A DNA stretch of 64,000 nucleotides from Vitis vinifera (lineage: Eukaryota > Streptophyta > Magnoliopsida > Vitales > Vitaceae), in assembly GCF_030704535.1 (NCBI RefSeq), contig NC_081817.1, forward strand, positions 1,255,001-1,319,000. The letters are read 5' to 3'. This document shows, in pieces, positions 34,523 to 49,483 of this stretch (position 1 is its first letter; the number at the start of each line of letters is the position of its first letter). The translations under genes were made by a program, and so were the position numbers. The notes beneath the pieces are model-generated. The model was given only the letters and a program-made list of their open reading frames with translations, ran no database searches and was not told the DNA's origin.

Positions 34523-37500
34523 ATGGAAGCCAAAGGTTACACCCAAGATGGCACTGTTGATCTCCAAGGCCGCCCAGTGATCGCCTCCAAGACTGGGAAA
34601 TGGAGGGCTTGTGCTTTTCTTGTTGGTAACCATCTTTTCCTTTTGAGGTTGCTTTTCTCTGTGTTTCTTCATTTTCCAGAAGAGTGACCAACTTTTTCAA
34701 AGTTTTCGATCTAAATTAAACAAGTTTAATCTTCTCTTGGAGGTTTTTTTTTTTTTTTTTTCTCCTTTTTCTTTTCAGGAAGTGTTCTTTGTAAGGTAGC
34801 TATGAACTTACAAACATGTCCATATCTTCCCACTAAAACTCATCACTTTTGCAGGCTATGAAGCTTTTGAAAGGATGGCCTTCTATGGAGTAGCCTCCAA
34901 TTTAGTAGTTTACTTGACTACACAACTTCATGAAGACAATGTTTCCTCTGTGAGGAATGTGAACAACTGGTCAGGATCGGTGTGGATGACACCAATCCTT
35001 GGAGCCTACATAGCAGATTCCTACCTGGGCCGGTTCTGGACTTTCACTGTATCATCCCTCATTTATGTCCTGGTAAATCATGACCTCTCCACTAAGCATC
35101 TACTTTAATCTCTGTATTAAACAAAGTGTCATCTGCAACTAGGCCATAAATTGAAGGTGAATATTTTATAGGATTCGATTTTCCCACACTGCCTTTAGCT
35201 TCCAATATATGTAAACCCACTTGTTAATTAGGACCACATTTACATCACCTACTCTCGAAGGCCAATAAATTTGATTGTTTCTGATTGTGGGACCAATGGC
35301 CAGTTTGATATTTGTTTTCTCTTCTTTTTTGTTCTTCTCTTTAATAGGACGTGCAACTTGGCCTCACCAGAAGCTTAGGGATTGTATTAGGCCCACATAT
35401 TTGTTATCACATCTACTTTAAATTTAATACCGAGAAAAATATGTTTTGATGCTCTTAAGTGTATGGACAACGAACTTCAACTGATTGAAGACGACACGAA
35501 TTTTTGTAGCCGTTGATAAAAACAAGAAGCAAGATAAATTGAAATATTAAGAGAAAAAGAGATTTCATATCATGTTAAAGGTTGATGAATGATTTCTTCC
35601 AATTTTCTACAAAGAAGAATATATTCTTAAGCATTTTTTTCTGCTTTGTTTTACTTGTAAGGTTTAACTTGCATGTACTTCTATGATGAACAATGATGCC
35701 CAGTAGAAGAATTTCTTTCCTACTAGCTTTACTTTTTGAGTTTTTTTCAAGTTCTAATTTCTGGGCATTTCCCAAGAAACTCACTTAAATGTCATCTCAA
35801 CAGGGGATGGTGCTTCTAACAATGGCAGTTTCACTTAAATTCTTGAAACCAACTTGTGCAAATGGAGTCTGCAACAAGGCTTCTACTTCCCAAATAGCGT
35901 TCTTCTACTCGGCTCTCTACATCATAGCTGTTGGCTCAGGTGGAACAAAGCCCAACATATCCACCTTTGGCGCGGATCAATTTGACGATTTCAATGCCAA
36001 GGAGAAAGAGCTCAAGGTCTCATTCTTCAACTGGTGGATGTTCAGTTCCTTTTTAGGCGCTTTATTTGCAACGCTTGGCCTTGTGTACATACAAGAGAAC
36101 CTGGGATGGGGATTAGGATATGGTATCCCTACAGTTGGTCTTCTACTATCGCTCTTCATATTCTACATAGGGACCCCAATATACAGGCACAAAGTTAGGA
36201 AGAGTAAAAGCCCTGCACGAGACCTAATTAGAGTCCTCATTGCAGCCTTCAAAAATAGGAAGCTTACGCTGCCTACACAGCCATCTGAGCTTCATGAACT
36301 TGAGCTGCAGCATTACAGTAGTAGTGGGAAAAGGCAAGTCCATCACACCCCAACTTTCAGGTGAGCACTGCTACCCTTACTATTACTACTACTACTTGCC
36401 ATAAGGATCATTCCATTTATGAGTCTGACAGATACAAGCTTAATTCATCACACATAAGGGTGATTACATCTTTGTTATCTTGTGATATAGGATGATTCCA
36501 TTCTTTTAGAGATGGGAATCTAAGAACATGGTCAGCTAGGACCTGATGAGGATTCCATTGTCCTTTTAACACATCTTGGGGTAAGGGCAGGTGAGAGGGG
36601 ACCTCCCATTTCATGTGCATAACTAGGAAATCTCCTATGCCAAAGGCAAAAGTGGTGCTTTTAGGGTGATTGATAGCCATTCATTCATAAGTTCTTTGCA
36701 TGTGCACTGTTTGGAGTACTCCTTTCAGTCCTGTTAAATGAATGGTCACAATCTTTGTAGAACAAGTTGTTCCCAGCACAGGAAGTGTCACATTGGAATG
36801 GTGAACCCCACCACTACTTCAACATCAAACAAATCATTAAAGAGCACCACCATGTCCTTCCTGTATACTTAGCATTATGGTATAAGATATTGCAGGGTAG
36901 ATGGCCATAGAAGATAACATTATCACAGTCATTTACTCTAACTTTCCTTTGTATAATGGTTCTGCACATGATAGTGCAGCATTGCTAGAAATCAATGTCT
37001 ATTCAATTCCAGAATGGGCCCATATCCAACTGCAATCACTTTCTACTGGGCAACCAAATTGACCCATTTCTAAATCAGAAACATGGGGTTAATGCATGTG
37101 CAAACAAAGCATAGCTTCCATAGGAAATAACACTACAATCACTGGATGAAGTCTTTTCATTAGGTAAGACATAATGTAGGAGTCCTGTTGATTAGGTGAA
37201 CAGGTTATGGAATGATTGCCATTGTTGGACACAGGAAATTGGAGGATCATTGGACAAGATACCATTTTCAATTAAAAGGTAGCCCTAGTAATGGGCTCCT
37301 TTAAAATTGATGTCAACTGTAGTTTGTCTACTTGATAGTAAACCATTGACCTTATACATGGAAAAGTGGTAGACTTGTAATCAACCACCTGTGATTGCAG
37401 TGCAGGTTGCTGTTAATTGTATTGATAAATGCTAAGGCAATTAAGTCATACCACATTATGGAACTAACTGAAGACAATTTGACATTTTGTCCTCAGTTTC

Positions 37501-38376
37501 CTGGACAAGGCTGCAATAAAAGAAGGCAACATGGGTACCACAAGGCCCCCCTGCACAGTGACTCAAGTGGAAGGAACCAAGCTTGTTTTTGGGATGATCA
37601 TGATATGGCTAGTAACTCTAATCCCTAGTACCATCTGGGCACAAATCAACACTCTGTTTGTCAAACAGGGTACCACTTTGGACCGGCACCTTGGCTCAAG
37701 CTTCCGAATTCCAGCAGCCTCCCTAGGGAGCTTTGTTACCCTCTCCATGCTCCTCTCTGTGCCAATGTATGACCGCTACTTTGTGCCTCTCATGCGTCGT
37801 AAAACTGGGAATCCTAGGGGAATCACATTGCTTCAAAGGATTGGCATAGGATTTATGCTCCAAGTTATAGCTGTTGCAATCGCCTATGGTGTGGAGCTCA
37901 GGAGGATGCATGTCATAAGAATTCACCAAGTTGTAGGGCCTAAAGAAGTTGTCCCCATGAGCATATTTTGGCTACTGCCCCAATATGTTCTGATAGGAAT
38001 TGGAGACGTGTTTAACGCCATTGGATTGCTGGAGTTCTTCTATGATCAGTCTCCAGAAGACATGCAGAGCCTTGGTACTACATTCTTCACAAGTGGGATA
38101 GGTGTTGGGAACTTCTTGAACAGCTTTTTGGTGACAGTGGTGGACAAAATCACAAGGAGAGGAGGTGGGAAGAGTTGGATTGGGAAAAACCTGAATGACA
38201 CTCACTTGGATTACTACTATGGATTCCTTTTGGTCATATCTGCCCTCAATTTAGGGGCTTTTCTTTGGGCATCAGGTAAGTATATTTACAAAAGGGAAAA
38301 CATAGAAGTGTATGTGGATGGTGTTCAAGTGGAAAGCAAAGCCTTGGACACATCCCCTCTAGCTATACAAGTATGA
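34523..38376 (+). CDS. NPF5.1: NPF (NRT1/PTR) family proton-coupled transporter, NPF5.1-like
   Basis: Membrane transporter of the nitrate/peptide family. Four exons, 34523-34625, 34855-35072, 35804-36360 and 37497-38376, in phases 1, 0 and 2, give 585 residues, the family's normal length. The start codon is ATG 34523 (MEAKGYTQDGTVDLQGRP). The proton-coupling ExxER motif is present as EAFER (residues 37-41), followed by MAFYGVASNLVVYLT. Exon 3 carries the signature YIIAVGSGGTKPNISTFGAD and the adjoining helices. Exon 4 opens the second half (FLDKAAIKEG) and includes VPMSIFWLLPQYVLIGIGDV and GLLEFFYDQSPEDMQSLGTT, both family hallmarks. Twelve membrane segments fit the pattern of hydrophobic blocks. 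Introns 2 and 3 are 0.7 and 1.1 kb. The NPF5 placement rests on remembered similarity and on its place next to the LBD15 gene, as At2g40460 sits beside At2g40470. The substrate is not known from sequence. Confidence 0.92.
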
Positions 38377-41256
38377 AGAAATTCCAGGGCTGTGGAAGAG
38401 CCTATAAGCTTAATTTTCTTTGTAACATTGAGTACAACACTTAATGCCTTTGATTGCTTGTTTTGCTCAGTTGTGTAATATCTACTATGCAAGAATGTAT
38501 CATAACTTTGATCATCATCTAATAAGGCTCTAGTTCAGATTATTATCATCATTAACTTTAGTGCAAAATGAAGAGCTCGTGGAGTGATGCAGTCATTTCT
38601 ACTTGCGTAACACTCAAATTTAAATTTTTTTTCTCATACTCTATTATCAAAATCTTCAAAATGCAAAGGAGATACCCGGGTTTGAGCTTGTGTGACTACT
38701 TATGGAATGAAAATTTTATTGGAGCATCTAGTCTCTGGTAGCACTAGGAGATTCTTTTTGAGGGAAAGTTCATAAAAGACTTGTACTTGTGGGAAAGTGC
38801 AGCTTTCACTCTATCTAAAAGGAAGAAAATAAAATGATGTAAAGTCTCCTGGTATTGTACTAGAGACCTGGTTCATGGGCAAGGGTTGTAATCCATGGTT
38901 GCCTTCGAACCAAACTTAGAAGTACTTCTCCAAGGGAGAAAAAAAGGGCATTTGGATGTTTAAAGTTTAGAAACATGCTTATTACTAAACCTATATCGAT
39001 CTGTTAGAAGCCAAAGTAGTTAAAAATAAGCATCATACAGTTCTGAAAGCAAGCCTAGATCACATTAGTTAACAGGGAACACTCTTCTGGTTTGAAAATG
39101 ATCAACATATAAGACATTATCATCCATTATTATATAATTCTCTCAGTTCTCAACCGGTGATTTTTTTTTTTTTCTTTTTTGGAGAATTTTTTATAGCAGT
39201 GATGTTGTCGTTCAACTACAAGGCCAAAGCTAAGACACTGCATAATTGTTTTGTAAGATCAGGCCTGCCCATCTGTTAATCATCCTATTATAACAACAAC
39301 GAGAACATGTTATCCTTTCATGCCAAAATTTCTTCAGTAGCTTACCTACCAAAAAGAAATTTAAGCCTCATTTAGTCATTTAACAGCTTCTTTTTTCAGT
39401 TTACTTTTCTGAGAATGGACCCCTCATGTCACCAACAAGAGTTGGAATAACCATTGAAGCAAAGTTCATGTACTGTTTGATTAACTGAATAGTTCTAACA
39501 AGTCATTTGAATCGTCCCCTGCCACAAATTTCTTCAGCATCCTAGCCCCATTGGTGTGCTGACTCATTGGTCTAAGTAGATTACAATGGCTCCATTAAAT
39601 AAAAAATCAGGACAGGGCAGAAGCTCTGAAACTTTGCACATTCTTCCCCACATGCTGATTTAGTGGAAGGTCCATGCTTGGGCCTAGGGCCACTGAGTTC
39701 TTTTCCCCATACAAGAAGACAAATGACTCCCCCCCACAGTACCAGATGATGGCCACTGAGAAACCTTTCTTTCCTTCTTTTTTTTTTTTTTGATATGGAT
39801 ATGGTTTATCCAGATACCCTTTTCTGTGTATCGTGCCATCACAGTAATAACACAATCACTATCATTTGGCTTAGTCAATAGATATGACAAATACATAAAA
39901 ATTATGCTGCTAGTCTTCTTGTTATCTTTGAATGATTCATATCATTTACTCTACAGTCTTCTCTTAATCCTTCTTATGGAGACTCACTTTAAGTAGTTGT
40001 CATTGAATAATTTCTTTTTTCGGGTTAGGCAACAGGTCACAACAGTCTGATTGAACAACCATCAAGGATCTTGAATCCCAATTTTTTTTATTGAATCATA
40101 CTTTCACTTTCTGCAAAAGCTTGTCTGCAGAAAGCAAGAAAAGATAAAAGTTATTTCCTTTAATAAACACTTGGTCAAGACTCTTAAGACATTGGCTGAA
40201 AGATTACTGTTAGGCCATTTGAACATCATACGGGGTACTTTCATTTCTTCAGAGCCCTCATTATCACAGCAAAATTCAAATAGAAATACAAAATTTGGCA
40301 CCATCAACTACCAACTACACGCACCATGGCAGTCTAAATTATTGGATGCTTCTTCCATGCATATAAACGTGGCACGATCAGCTAGGACCGACATGAGAAA
40401 GTGCAGTCCTGACTTGGGCTACCATCAAGGGCATGCTGGTGGACACTAAGATCAGAATGGAGAATGGTATGCAGGACCAGAGTTAATGGAATTTTTTGAA
40501 AATTGAAACTGAAAAACAAAAGCCCACCAGAAAATTCTACTTTTTCTGATTCAAACATACACCAAACAAGAATGCTAAAGTTGCGCCTTTTCATTTATGA
40601 TTCTGTTTGGAGTCAAATTTACTTGCCTTTTTTTTTTTTTACCATAGTCATTATCTGCAGGTCTGGTCTTCACCAAATCATAAGATTAATGTCCTTTAAT
40701 GGGTCCGATTCTTGACAAATTGTCACCTACCACATTACATGTCTCTGCAGGGAAACTTCAAGTCAATATCATTCTGTTAAAAGCTATGCAGCTGAACTTT
40801 CCAAAAAACTGCTTTCTTAAAATTTCCTTTACCAACTACTATCGATGTTTTTTAACAATTTTTGAGTTCATGGTTTTGGACACACTCGCTACAGTGTCGT
40901 ATTGTCCACAAATTTGACTTAGCTCAATTAAAATTCAACAAATGATTAAGAAAATATGGAATCTTCCATCAATACTGAAGATGTGAATGGATAATGTAGC
41001 TTTTACTGAAAGTTCGTACATGGATTCTTTTCAAACTTGAGTAATGTCTCTTTAAATTTTTCTCGGTTTTTTCGTCTTCTGTTCTTTGAAATGTGGACAT
41101 GCATGCCTTGAAGTCAAGTCTTTTTGGTTAGGTCACCTGCCGAGGCAAATGCCGTGAGAAGCACTCTACTTTACCCTATAAAATGCCCTGCTTCTCCACA
41201 CTTTGTTCTCAAGGCACGTTTCACAATACTAGTATCATATTTACATTCACTAACCA
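38377..41256. other. Intergenic DNA between the NPF and peroxidase genes
   Basis: Nothing coding is recognised in 2.9 kb. The last few hundred bases should hold the peroxidase promoter; a TATA-like CCCTATAAAATG at about 41173-41184 lies about 75-80 bases before the start codon. Other open frames (39607-39896 minus, 40104-40307 minus) lack motifs. Confidence 0.5.
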
Positions 41257-42747
<1,491 letters not shown>

Positions 42748-45700
42748 TGGTTGCAGTTTTGTTTTGTGGCTTAGATTTTTGTTTTGAAATATATGTAGTG
42801 TGTTCTTGTTGTCGTCCCTTTGTATCACCATCCTTGGGAAGAACACTTGATGTGTACTTTTCTTGGACATTTCCCAATAATAATATAAAAAAAAAAAAAA
42901 AAAAGGAAAAAAAAAAGAGCATATGGAAGAATTTTCTGTTTGAATACGGTGCTTGAGTACAGTTTCTTTTTTGTTTTTACTTTGATAAAAATTTTAATAA
43001 AAAATAAAATTTGAAAACAAATTAAGATATTTTGAGTTATGTTTTGTAATATATTTTAAACAATAACTAAAAATACGGAGATTACTTAGAGTTTATTTGG
43101 CTCTGTAATTTAAAAGTATAAACAAAAAACTATTTTTAAAATTTTATAATATTGTTTGACTCTTATTTTTTAAAACAATTTTTAAAAACCAAGTGAAATA
43201 GAAAAAAAAATTTTAAAAATAAGTAAAAGTTATTTTTACTAATTTTTAAAAATTATTTTTAAGTTAAAGAATAAAAATCAGTTTTAATAAGCTTATGCAT
43301 TTTACGTGTATGTGCAGTAGTTTTATTACAGAATAAATTGAAACAATGGACTCTTAAATTAAGGTGTTTTTGGTTGTGTTTTATAAAATATTTTTGAATA
43401 ATAATTGAAAATATGACTAATATTTAATGGATATTTACATTTTATATAAATGTATATTAAATTTATGGAGAATAAGTGGAAAAACTATTTTGACATCCAA
43501 ACAAAATTTTATTGTTGAAAAGAATTAAGCTCGAAATTTCAAGAGGTGGGCTGAGTGGAAATCCTCTTGAAATTTCGCATCTTTTAAAATTTTGTTAATT
43601 ATATTACTTTTAATCAAATTTAATCATTAATTCTTTTTCTTTTTTTCTGAGACCGAGGTGGGCTTCCATTGGATTTTGTGAAGAAACTTTAGGTGGGCTT
43701 AAGCCCACCTCAGCCTTCCTCCATGCTGGGCTTTAACTTTCACTAGTTCTCAGGTTCACGCAATGGCCCAAATGGCTGACTAGGCCCAATAATCTTTAAG
43801 CAGATGCATCTCAGATGAACATGACCCATAAAGTGATGGGCTTCTATTCGTTTGGGCTGTAGCATATATCCAAAAACTATCCCGAACCGGCCCAATTTCG
43901 ATGGGCTGGGCTTATTTGTCCTTATTCTAAGTCCCTAACTTCCCCATGATCATCTAACCCAAATTTTCCCTAACAAAGTTGATGGAAGATGATTAATTCT
44001 TTTTAACTCTAATATTAATTCAATAACACAAAATGTAAATATTTGTTTCACAAAGGATTTTGTGATTCCAATCCTAACAAACCTATAAGATGAATGTAAC
44101 ATCAACTAAAAGCCCATGATAATTTAAAATTCTGAATATAGAGAATTTTTATAGCCCAAGTTGATGATTAGTTTTTTCCTTTGGGCACAGCAAGGGAATT
44201 ATTATAACCCAAGTATGCTAGAGAGTTTCATGTGGAAGAAAAACAAATGATTTTCTTGGGAATTTCTCTGCAGTAGGAGACCTTCATATCTTAGGGTTTG
44301 CCCCTTGTGGAAATACTTAAATACATCTCAATTTTGAATGAATCAATTATGGAATCTTTGATGGATGTGTTTCTCATTAGCTCTGAGAATCACACAATTT
44401 AGTATTGCTTGAAAAGCCCTTAAGGAGTTGTTTAATCTGCTTCTGACATCCTAATCCTTCAGAAGTTGTCAGCCCCCACATAAATGCCATGGTAGTCCAG
44501 GAAAAATAAACAGACATGTTCTTCAATTTTCCAAGGTCATGTCTATGATTTTTTTTTTTTCCTTTAAATTCAGTGTAGTTCGTCCTCAAATGCCAATCTG
44601 TCAAGCCTAAATGAAGATGGGTTTCTCTTCATAATTGAATATTAATAACGGATGCAAATGGGGTTGTATTTGGAGTAGGTACTTATAGAGCTGTACAAGC
44701 CAAGAGAGGAAGTGCTTCTAGGTCTGAAAATCATTAAACATGAAGAGAGAAGAGGAGGAAGAGGACTCCATCAAGTGGAAATTCTATCAATTTTGTAGGG
44801 ACCTGAGAAAATTACCATATGGGAAAGTTTAAGAAGAGGCATCTGGCTCTAAGGACAGATAGCGAAATCACACTGACCATAAGAAATATCTGAGTTATAT
44901 TATTGATTAATTACTTAGGGTTGACAAACAAATGATTAATCAAATGTTTTGGTTAGTCATCTCTATGTGATTAATTTTCAATACATAAGTACGCTTTAAT
45001 ATTTCATTTTTTTGGTTAAAGTAGGCGATGCACGTTACATTCTTAACCGAGTTCTTATGATATGTATGAATTTTGATAGATAATCTAAACCTAGGGACTC
45101 AACCATTCACATGCATGGATAATCTCAACAGTACCCACATGAATTAATGAAGCTAGCTTGCTTAATTAGCTTGATTCTTTCTAATTCATTAGCAATTCTT
45201 AACCTGGCCTTTTCTCGAGAAAATAAGACTGAAAAATTAGATTGCGGTGGGGAAGGGGAAGGAAGATGTAATGAATTTAGACTTGTTATACATGTCAAAG
45301 GATGTTGTTTTTCAATAAAGAAATACTTGGAAGGGAGTTGTATGAAGACAAGGCAGATAAGATGCCACTATTTCAAGCAACCACGACATGAGACCAAATT
45401 CCATCACATCTCCATGGTTTCAAGGGTCGACAAAGAAGTGTGATGGAAACATAAATATAATGGAGAAGTCTATAATAAAAACAAAAGAAAAGATGGGAGA
45501 TAGTGAAGGGGGGAATGAAGCTCCCCATAACTTTCTTGTTTAAATAATTGAAATGTTCAAATGTATTTCCCCCCCTTCCAACTCAGGTGGAACTCCACAC
45601 GCAAAGGAAACCTCAACACTTAGAAAAATAATTGTACTAGCTGGCAGGGCCATTGACCATCTAACAGTACATGTATATACTCCATACAATGCCTTAGCTT

Positions 45701-46874
45701 CACTATATAGCAAGACGATAGCTCCATGTTAATTTGTTTGCAGTACTTTAACTTGGAGCATTAGCTCCATTAATCAACACCCATTTCCACAGCCAAAAAG
45801 AAAAAACCCTATACAAGCTTGCTGAATTCTAGTACAATCTCTCAAGCATCTCATATGATATGTTGTGTTGTGTTGTGGGTAGGTAGCATAGGATGAAGGC
45901 CTACAATTTGGCTGGGAATTTTTGCTTAAAAGTTCAAACACAAGGTGGTAGGGTATTATCATATGCACATGTCTAGCATAGACTTTGTATATAAGTGAGG
46001 GAAAAGGAAGGTAAACATTGGCAATGCCTAGCCTTAGAAAATTGACTAACATTTTGATAATTAATTAAGCAATTAGTCTAAACCAATGGATTATGTGTTA
46101 ATCTTCTTGAATATTATAATTAGAATTACACATTGAACCTCCTCATGGTCATTTTTTTTCCAGAATAAGAGAGATCAAGTACCATCTGCCCTCTAAAACT
46201 CTACCAATTAACTAGTTAAGTACACTTTTATTTGACAAGTACATGAAAAAGTAGAATCAACTGATCATAAAAATTGAACAAAAATGAAGACAGTACCACT
46301 GATCTTGGATTCTAGAAGTAATGTGTTGCATGCTTTCCAAATATGACCAAATTCCTCAGAAGTTTCTAACCCTAAATATATAAGGAGAATATATCATAGC
46401 CATACCTTTTTTTGTCTCCCCCCTTTTAAGACCCTTCGTGGGCAAACACCCTCTAAAGTACTGACTGACACCTTGTGCGAATCCACTCCCGGTACCACCG
46501 GAGAAAACTCGCAGGAGAGACAATTGTTGCCAGTTTCATAGAAAAGGAAACTAATCAAGGAAAAAATGACTTAACAGGTTGGCACCAGATCATATTCTTT
46601 TCTTTTTGAATTACATCTCTTAAAGATTTTTCCTAATATTGTGGCAATTCAAGAAGGAAAACATGGATGTAAATGGGGAGGAAAGAAACATATCAACCAA
46701 CAATATCAAGAGAAAATATTTATATTTATGGACTTTGAAATATGGATTAAGACAGTAATGGGAAAGCTAATAACCAAACCCCCAAAGCAATATTCCAATA
46801 TTCTCTTACTCATTTTTATTGCAGATATTGATTCATAATAAACAAAATTAAATGGGAATTTTCAGTCTAGAGAT
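42748..46874. other. Intergenic DNA between the peroxidase and LBD15 genes
   Basis: This holds the peroxidase 3' flank (a polyadenylation-like AATAATAATATAAAA near 42878, then an A-rich run), AT-rich decayed repeats about 43000-43520, a perfect short inverted repeat (43532-43577) and a zone about 43660-43920 with many TGGGCY motifs and no evident gene start. One open frame at 45147-45443 begins with ATG and a hydrophobic stretch but is not supported further. Confidence 0.45.
43532..43577. repeat. Perfect 14-bp inverted repeat with 18-base loop
   Basis: CGAAATTTCAAGAG at 43532-43545 is exactly inverted by CTCTTGAAATTTCG at 43564-43577. The stem is moderately GC-poor, with a loop rich in G. 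There is no T-run behind it, and terminators of that type are not expected in plants. Function unknown. Confidence 0.85.
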
Positions 46875-47891
46875 TTAACCGAAGTAGGAGACATTTTCAC
46901 TTGAGATGGTGCTATAGTCGGCGGAGCTCGACGGTTGGGTGTACATGGAGGAAGAGGAGTTAGGAGGAAGAGGAAGAGGAATAGGAGGAGGTGGAGGCGG
47001 CGGCGGTGGGGCCTGTGCTGGTGGCTGTGCTGGTGGTGGTGCAGCTACTGAAACAGCCCCGGAAGAAAGCAAAGCTATATGGGAAGGTGGAATGATATTG
47101 GCTTCTCTATATTTGTACTTTAGTATCTCAGCCCTTACTGCATTGAGTTCAGCTTGTAGAGATTGGACTTGCTGTTGTAAAGCTGAAATTGCACCCATGC
47201 AACCATAGACCGGATCTCTTAGCCGCACATTGGCCTCATAAACCAGACTATTGGCGGCGTCGGCTCTTTGGCTTTCCGGGACTTCCTGAATTTAACAGTG
47301 TAAGATTTGAGAAGTTATCAATCAATCAAGAACATGAAATACTACTGGTAGACAGAATTAGGGTTCTACCATGAGCATCTTGGAGACGTTGCTGGCGCCG
47401 AAGACTTTGTGAACGGAAGCAAACTTCTGGGGTTCATGGGGAGAGAAGTAGGGAGAAAAGGGGCATTCTTGGGCACACCTCCTTCTCAAGAGCTTACAAG
47501 CAGCGCAAGGGGTGATGGAGTTTAGGGTTCCGGGAGGCCCCAACATGTGTCTTCTTCCCATCTGAGTAAAGGCATCGGTTTCTCTCTTGATCTTCTTGCC
47601 TATCTCATCAAATCTCTCCCTATCAACCCAAAAATTCCAAAACAAAAATGAATAAAATCAAATAAACAGCCATAATGATCATGGGTAAATGAAAATTTAA
47701 CCAAAGAAAAAGAATCAGAACAGGAAAAAACTAATGCTCCTCTTTTTATTCCATCTATACTGTAAAAAAGCACAAGTAATCAAGAGTAGTACTGCTAAAG
47801 GATTAGCACTTCTAATATGATTACGGAAGGAGAGTTTGAGGTTTCTGATGTTCACAGAAGGAGTATTGGTCTTTTACCTTTCTCTTGACAT
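46875..47891 (-). CDS. LBD15: LOB-domain transcription factor, LBD15-like
   Basis: Plant-specific nuclear transcription factor; the LBD15/LBD30/LBD18 group is linked to vascular and meristem development. Three exons on the minus strand, 47891-47878 (14 nt), 47619-47370 and 47285-46875, give 224 residues. The first coding exon encodes only MSRE plus two bases; joined in phase 2 it gives MSRERERFDEIGKKIKRE, which matches my memory of LBD15 and settles the start. The C-block is complete: C-x2-C-x6-C-x3-C in CAACKLLRRRCAQEC. The GAS block follows as FASVHKVFGASNVSKML, and the leucine-zipper-like helix is ISALQQQVQSLQAELNAVRA. The C-terminus is Pro-rich, with about nine prolines in a row, then Ser-rich. 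An out-of-frame ATG at 47899 starts a short frame that overlaps the real start. The leader holds a CT/GA tract at about 47934-47953, a possible BPC/GAGA site. Confidence 0.93.
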
Positions 47892-49446
47892 TCAGGCATG
47901 CTCTCTGGGTATGAAGAGGGAGAGAGGGGGAAAGGGAGAGAGAGAGAGAGAGTTTGAAGGGAAGAAGAAAGGAAAAATAATAGGGGGGGAAAGAGTGCTT
48001 AAAAGGCAAGATATACAGGGAAAGTGGTCCACTGTATATAAAAGAAACAAAAAAAATAAAAATTAAAGGGTTATGATCAGAAGGTAATTGTATTTGTTTG
48101 TTGGTGATGTGGTGGACCTGCGGCTGATGTACGAGGAGTGATTCACAGAAATCATACTTAGCAGAGAAAAAAAATCATCATCATCATCAATGAAGATAAA
48201 AGAAACAGATCAGAGAGGGAAAGAGAGTTATGTTGTTCTACAATTAAATGCCAGCTCTACCACTGATATTGCTCACGTGTGAGTCCTTAAATGTGTTGAC
48301 TTTCTGTAGCTGCCATCTGGTCTTGGCTTGGATTGCTCAATGCTCTCTTTCATGGCTGCATGTGGGTCTACCTTCCTTGTTCTCTTTCTCAGCAGAGATC
48401 TATATTTAGTCCTTAAATTAAACCCTAATGCAGTACCTTAAACAACCCATTAATGGGGTTTTGGAAATGAGGAGTTTTTTTTTCTTTTTTTTCCCTTTTC
48501 TTTTCTTTTTCATGATTATAAACTGTACTTGCTCAAGCAAAAAGAGTTAGTTTCTTGTCAATATCAAGAACCCGCCTTCATTAAAAAGATCATATCTGGG
48601 ATCTAGTTCCGAAAATGAAACTAAAATATGCATCAACATCACCGTATAGACACCGCCATCCCTTCTTCAAAGATGGTGATCATGGCCCATTTTTTCTGAA
48701 TATCCCAATGTTAATTCTCATCATTTCAAAATTAATCTCCCTCGCCGAAAAGCCGATTAATTTTACTGGAATTGCACTGCAGTATTGTCATTGAAGTTCA
48801 AAGAAAAAGATTGGACAACCTTCAAGATAAGTTTAACAACTTTTATGGATGGTAACCCTGGTGTGTTATGAGGGACATTGAGGAATATGCACATGTAAGA
48901 CATCTCACCTATATTTTCATGTATGGAAAGTATTATAATTCAAGAATCTCGTGGGAAGTTGTTTACTTAATTATTAATTTTGTACTTTCAACTAGTTCGT
49001 GCACTAACCTCTTAATTGTCACTCCTTTAATTTATTCATTCAATCAAATTGAGATTATGAGAAATATCAACCCCACATGCACAATGTATATATCAACCTG
49101 CAGCATACTAGTAGTAGAGTTTACATTTGATGGTGAAATTAAAGCGGAAAAAACCCCGAACCAGGGGAAAGGGTTGATGTATGAGTAGTGAAAGAGTGGG
49201 ATTATTGGTTGGTTGTGAGATTTTGGGGTGTTATTTCAAGGTGGGTGGTGAAAGGGAGGGGGGAGAGGAAGGGGGAAGGGGAAGAGGGGAGGGTACAGTA
49301 TATAGGATTAAACTATTTGTTGCTAAGAATTTTGCTTAAATTTGAAGGAAATGGCACCATCCATTCTTGTTTGACCCGGATTTTAAGGCTAATAGATCGC
49401 TCCGTTGTTCTCTCATCTCCAACCTAACCTTCTTTATGAGCTTTCA

Positions 49447-49483
<37 letters not shown>

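Noticed and set aside
43660-43920. TGGGCY cluster as the promoter of an unseen gene
   Set aside because: No coding exon with acceptable splice sites was found on either side within 1 kb.
46939-47208. Plus-strand Gly-rich frame opposite the LBD15 exon 3
   Set aside because: It is the complement of the Pro-rich LBD15 tail; low complexity only.
48868-49188. ATG frame of 106 codons between LBD15 and the ASG8-like gene
   Set aside because: AT-rich residue mix, no motif, no splice partner; expected by chance in 5.9 kb of gap.
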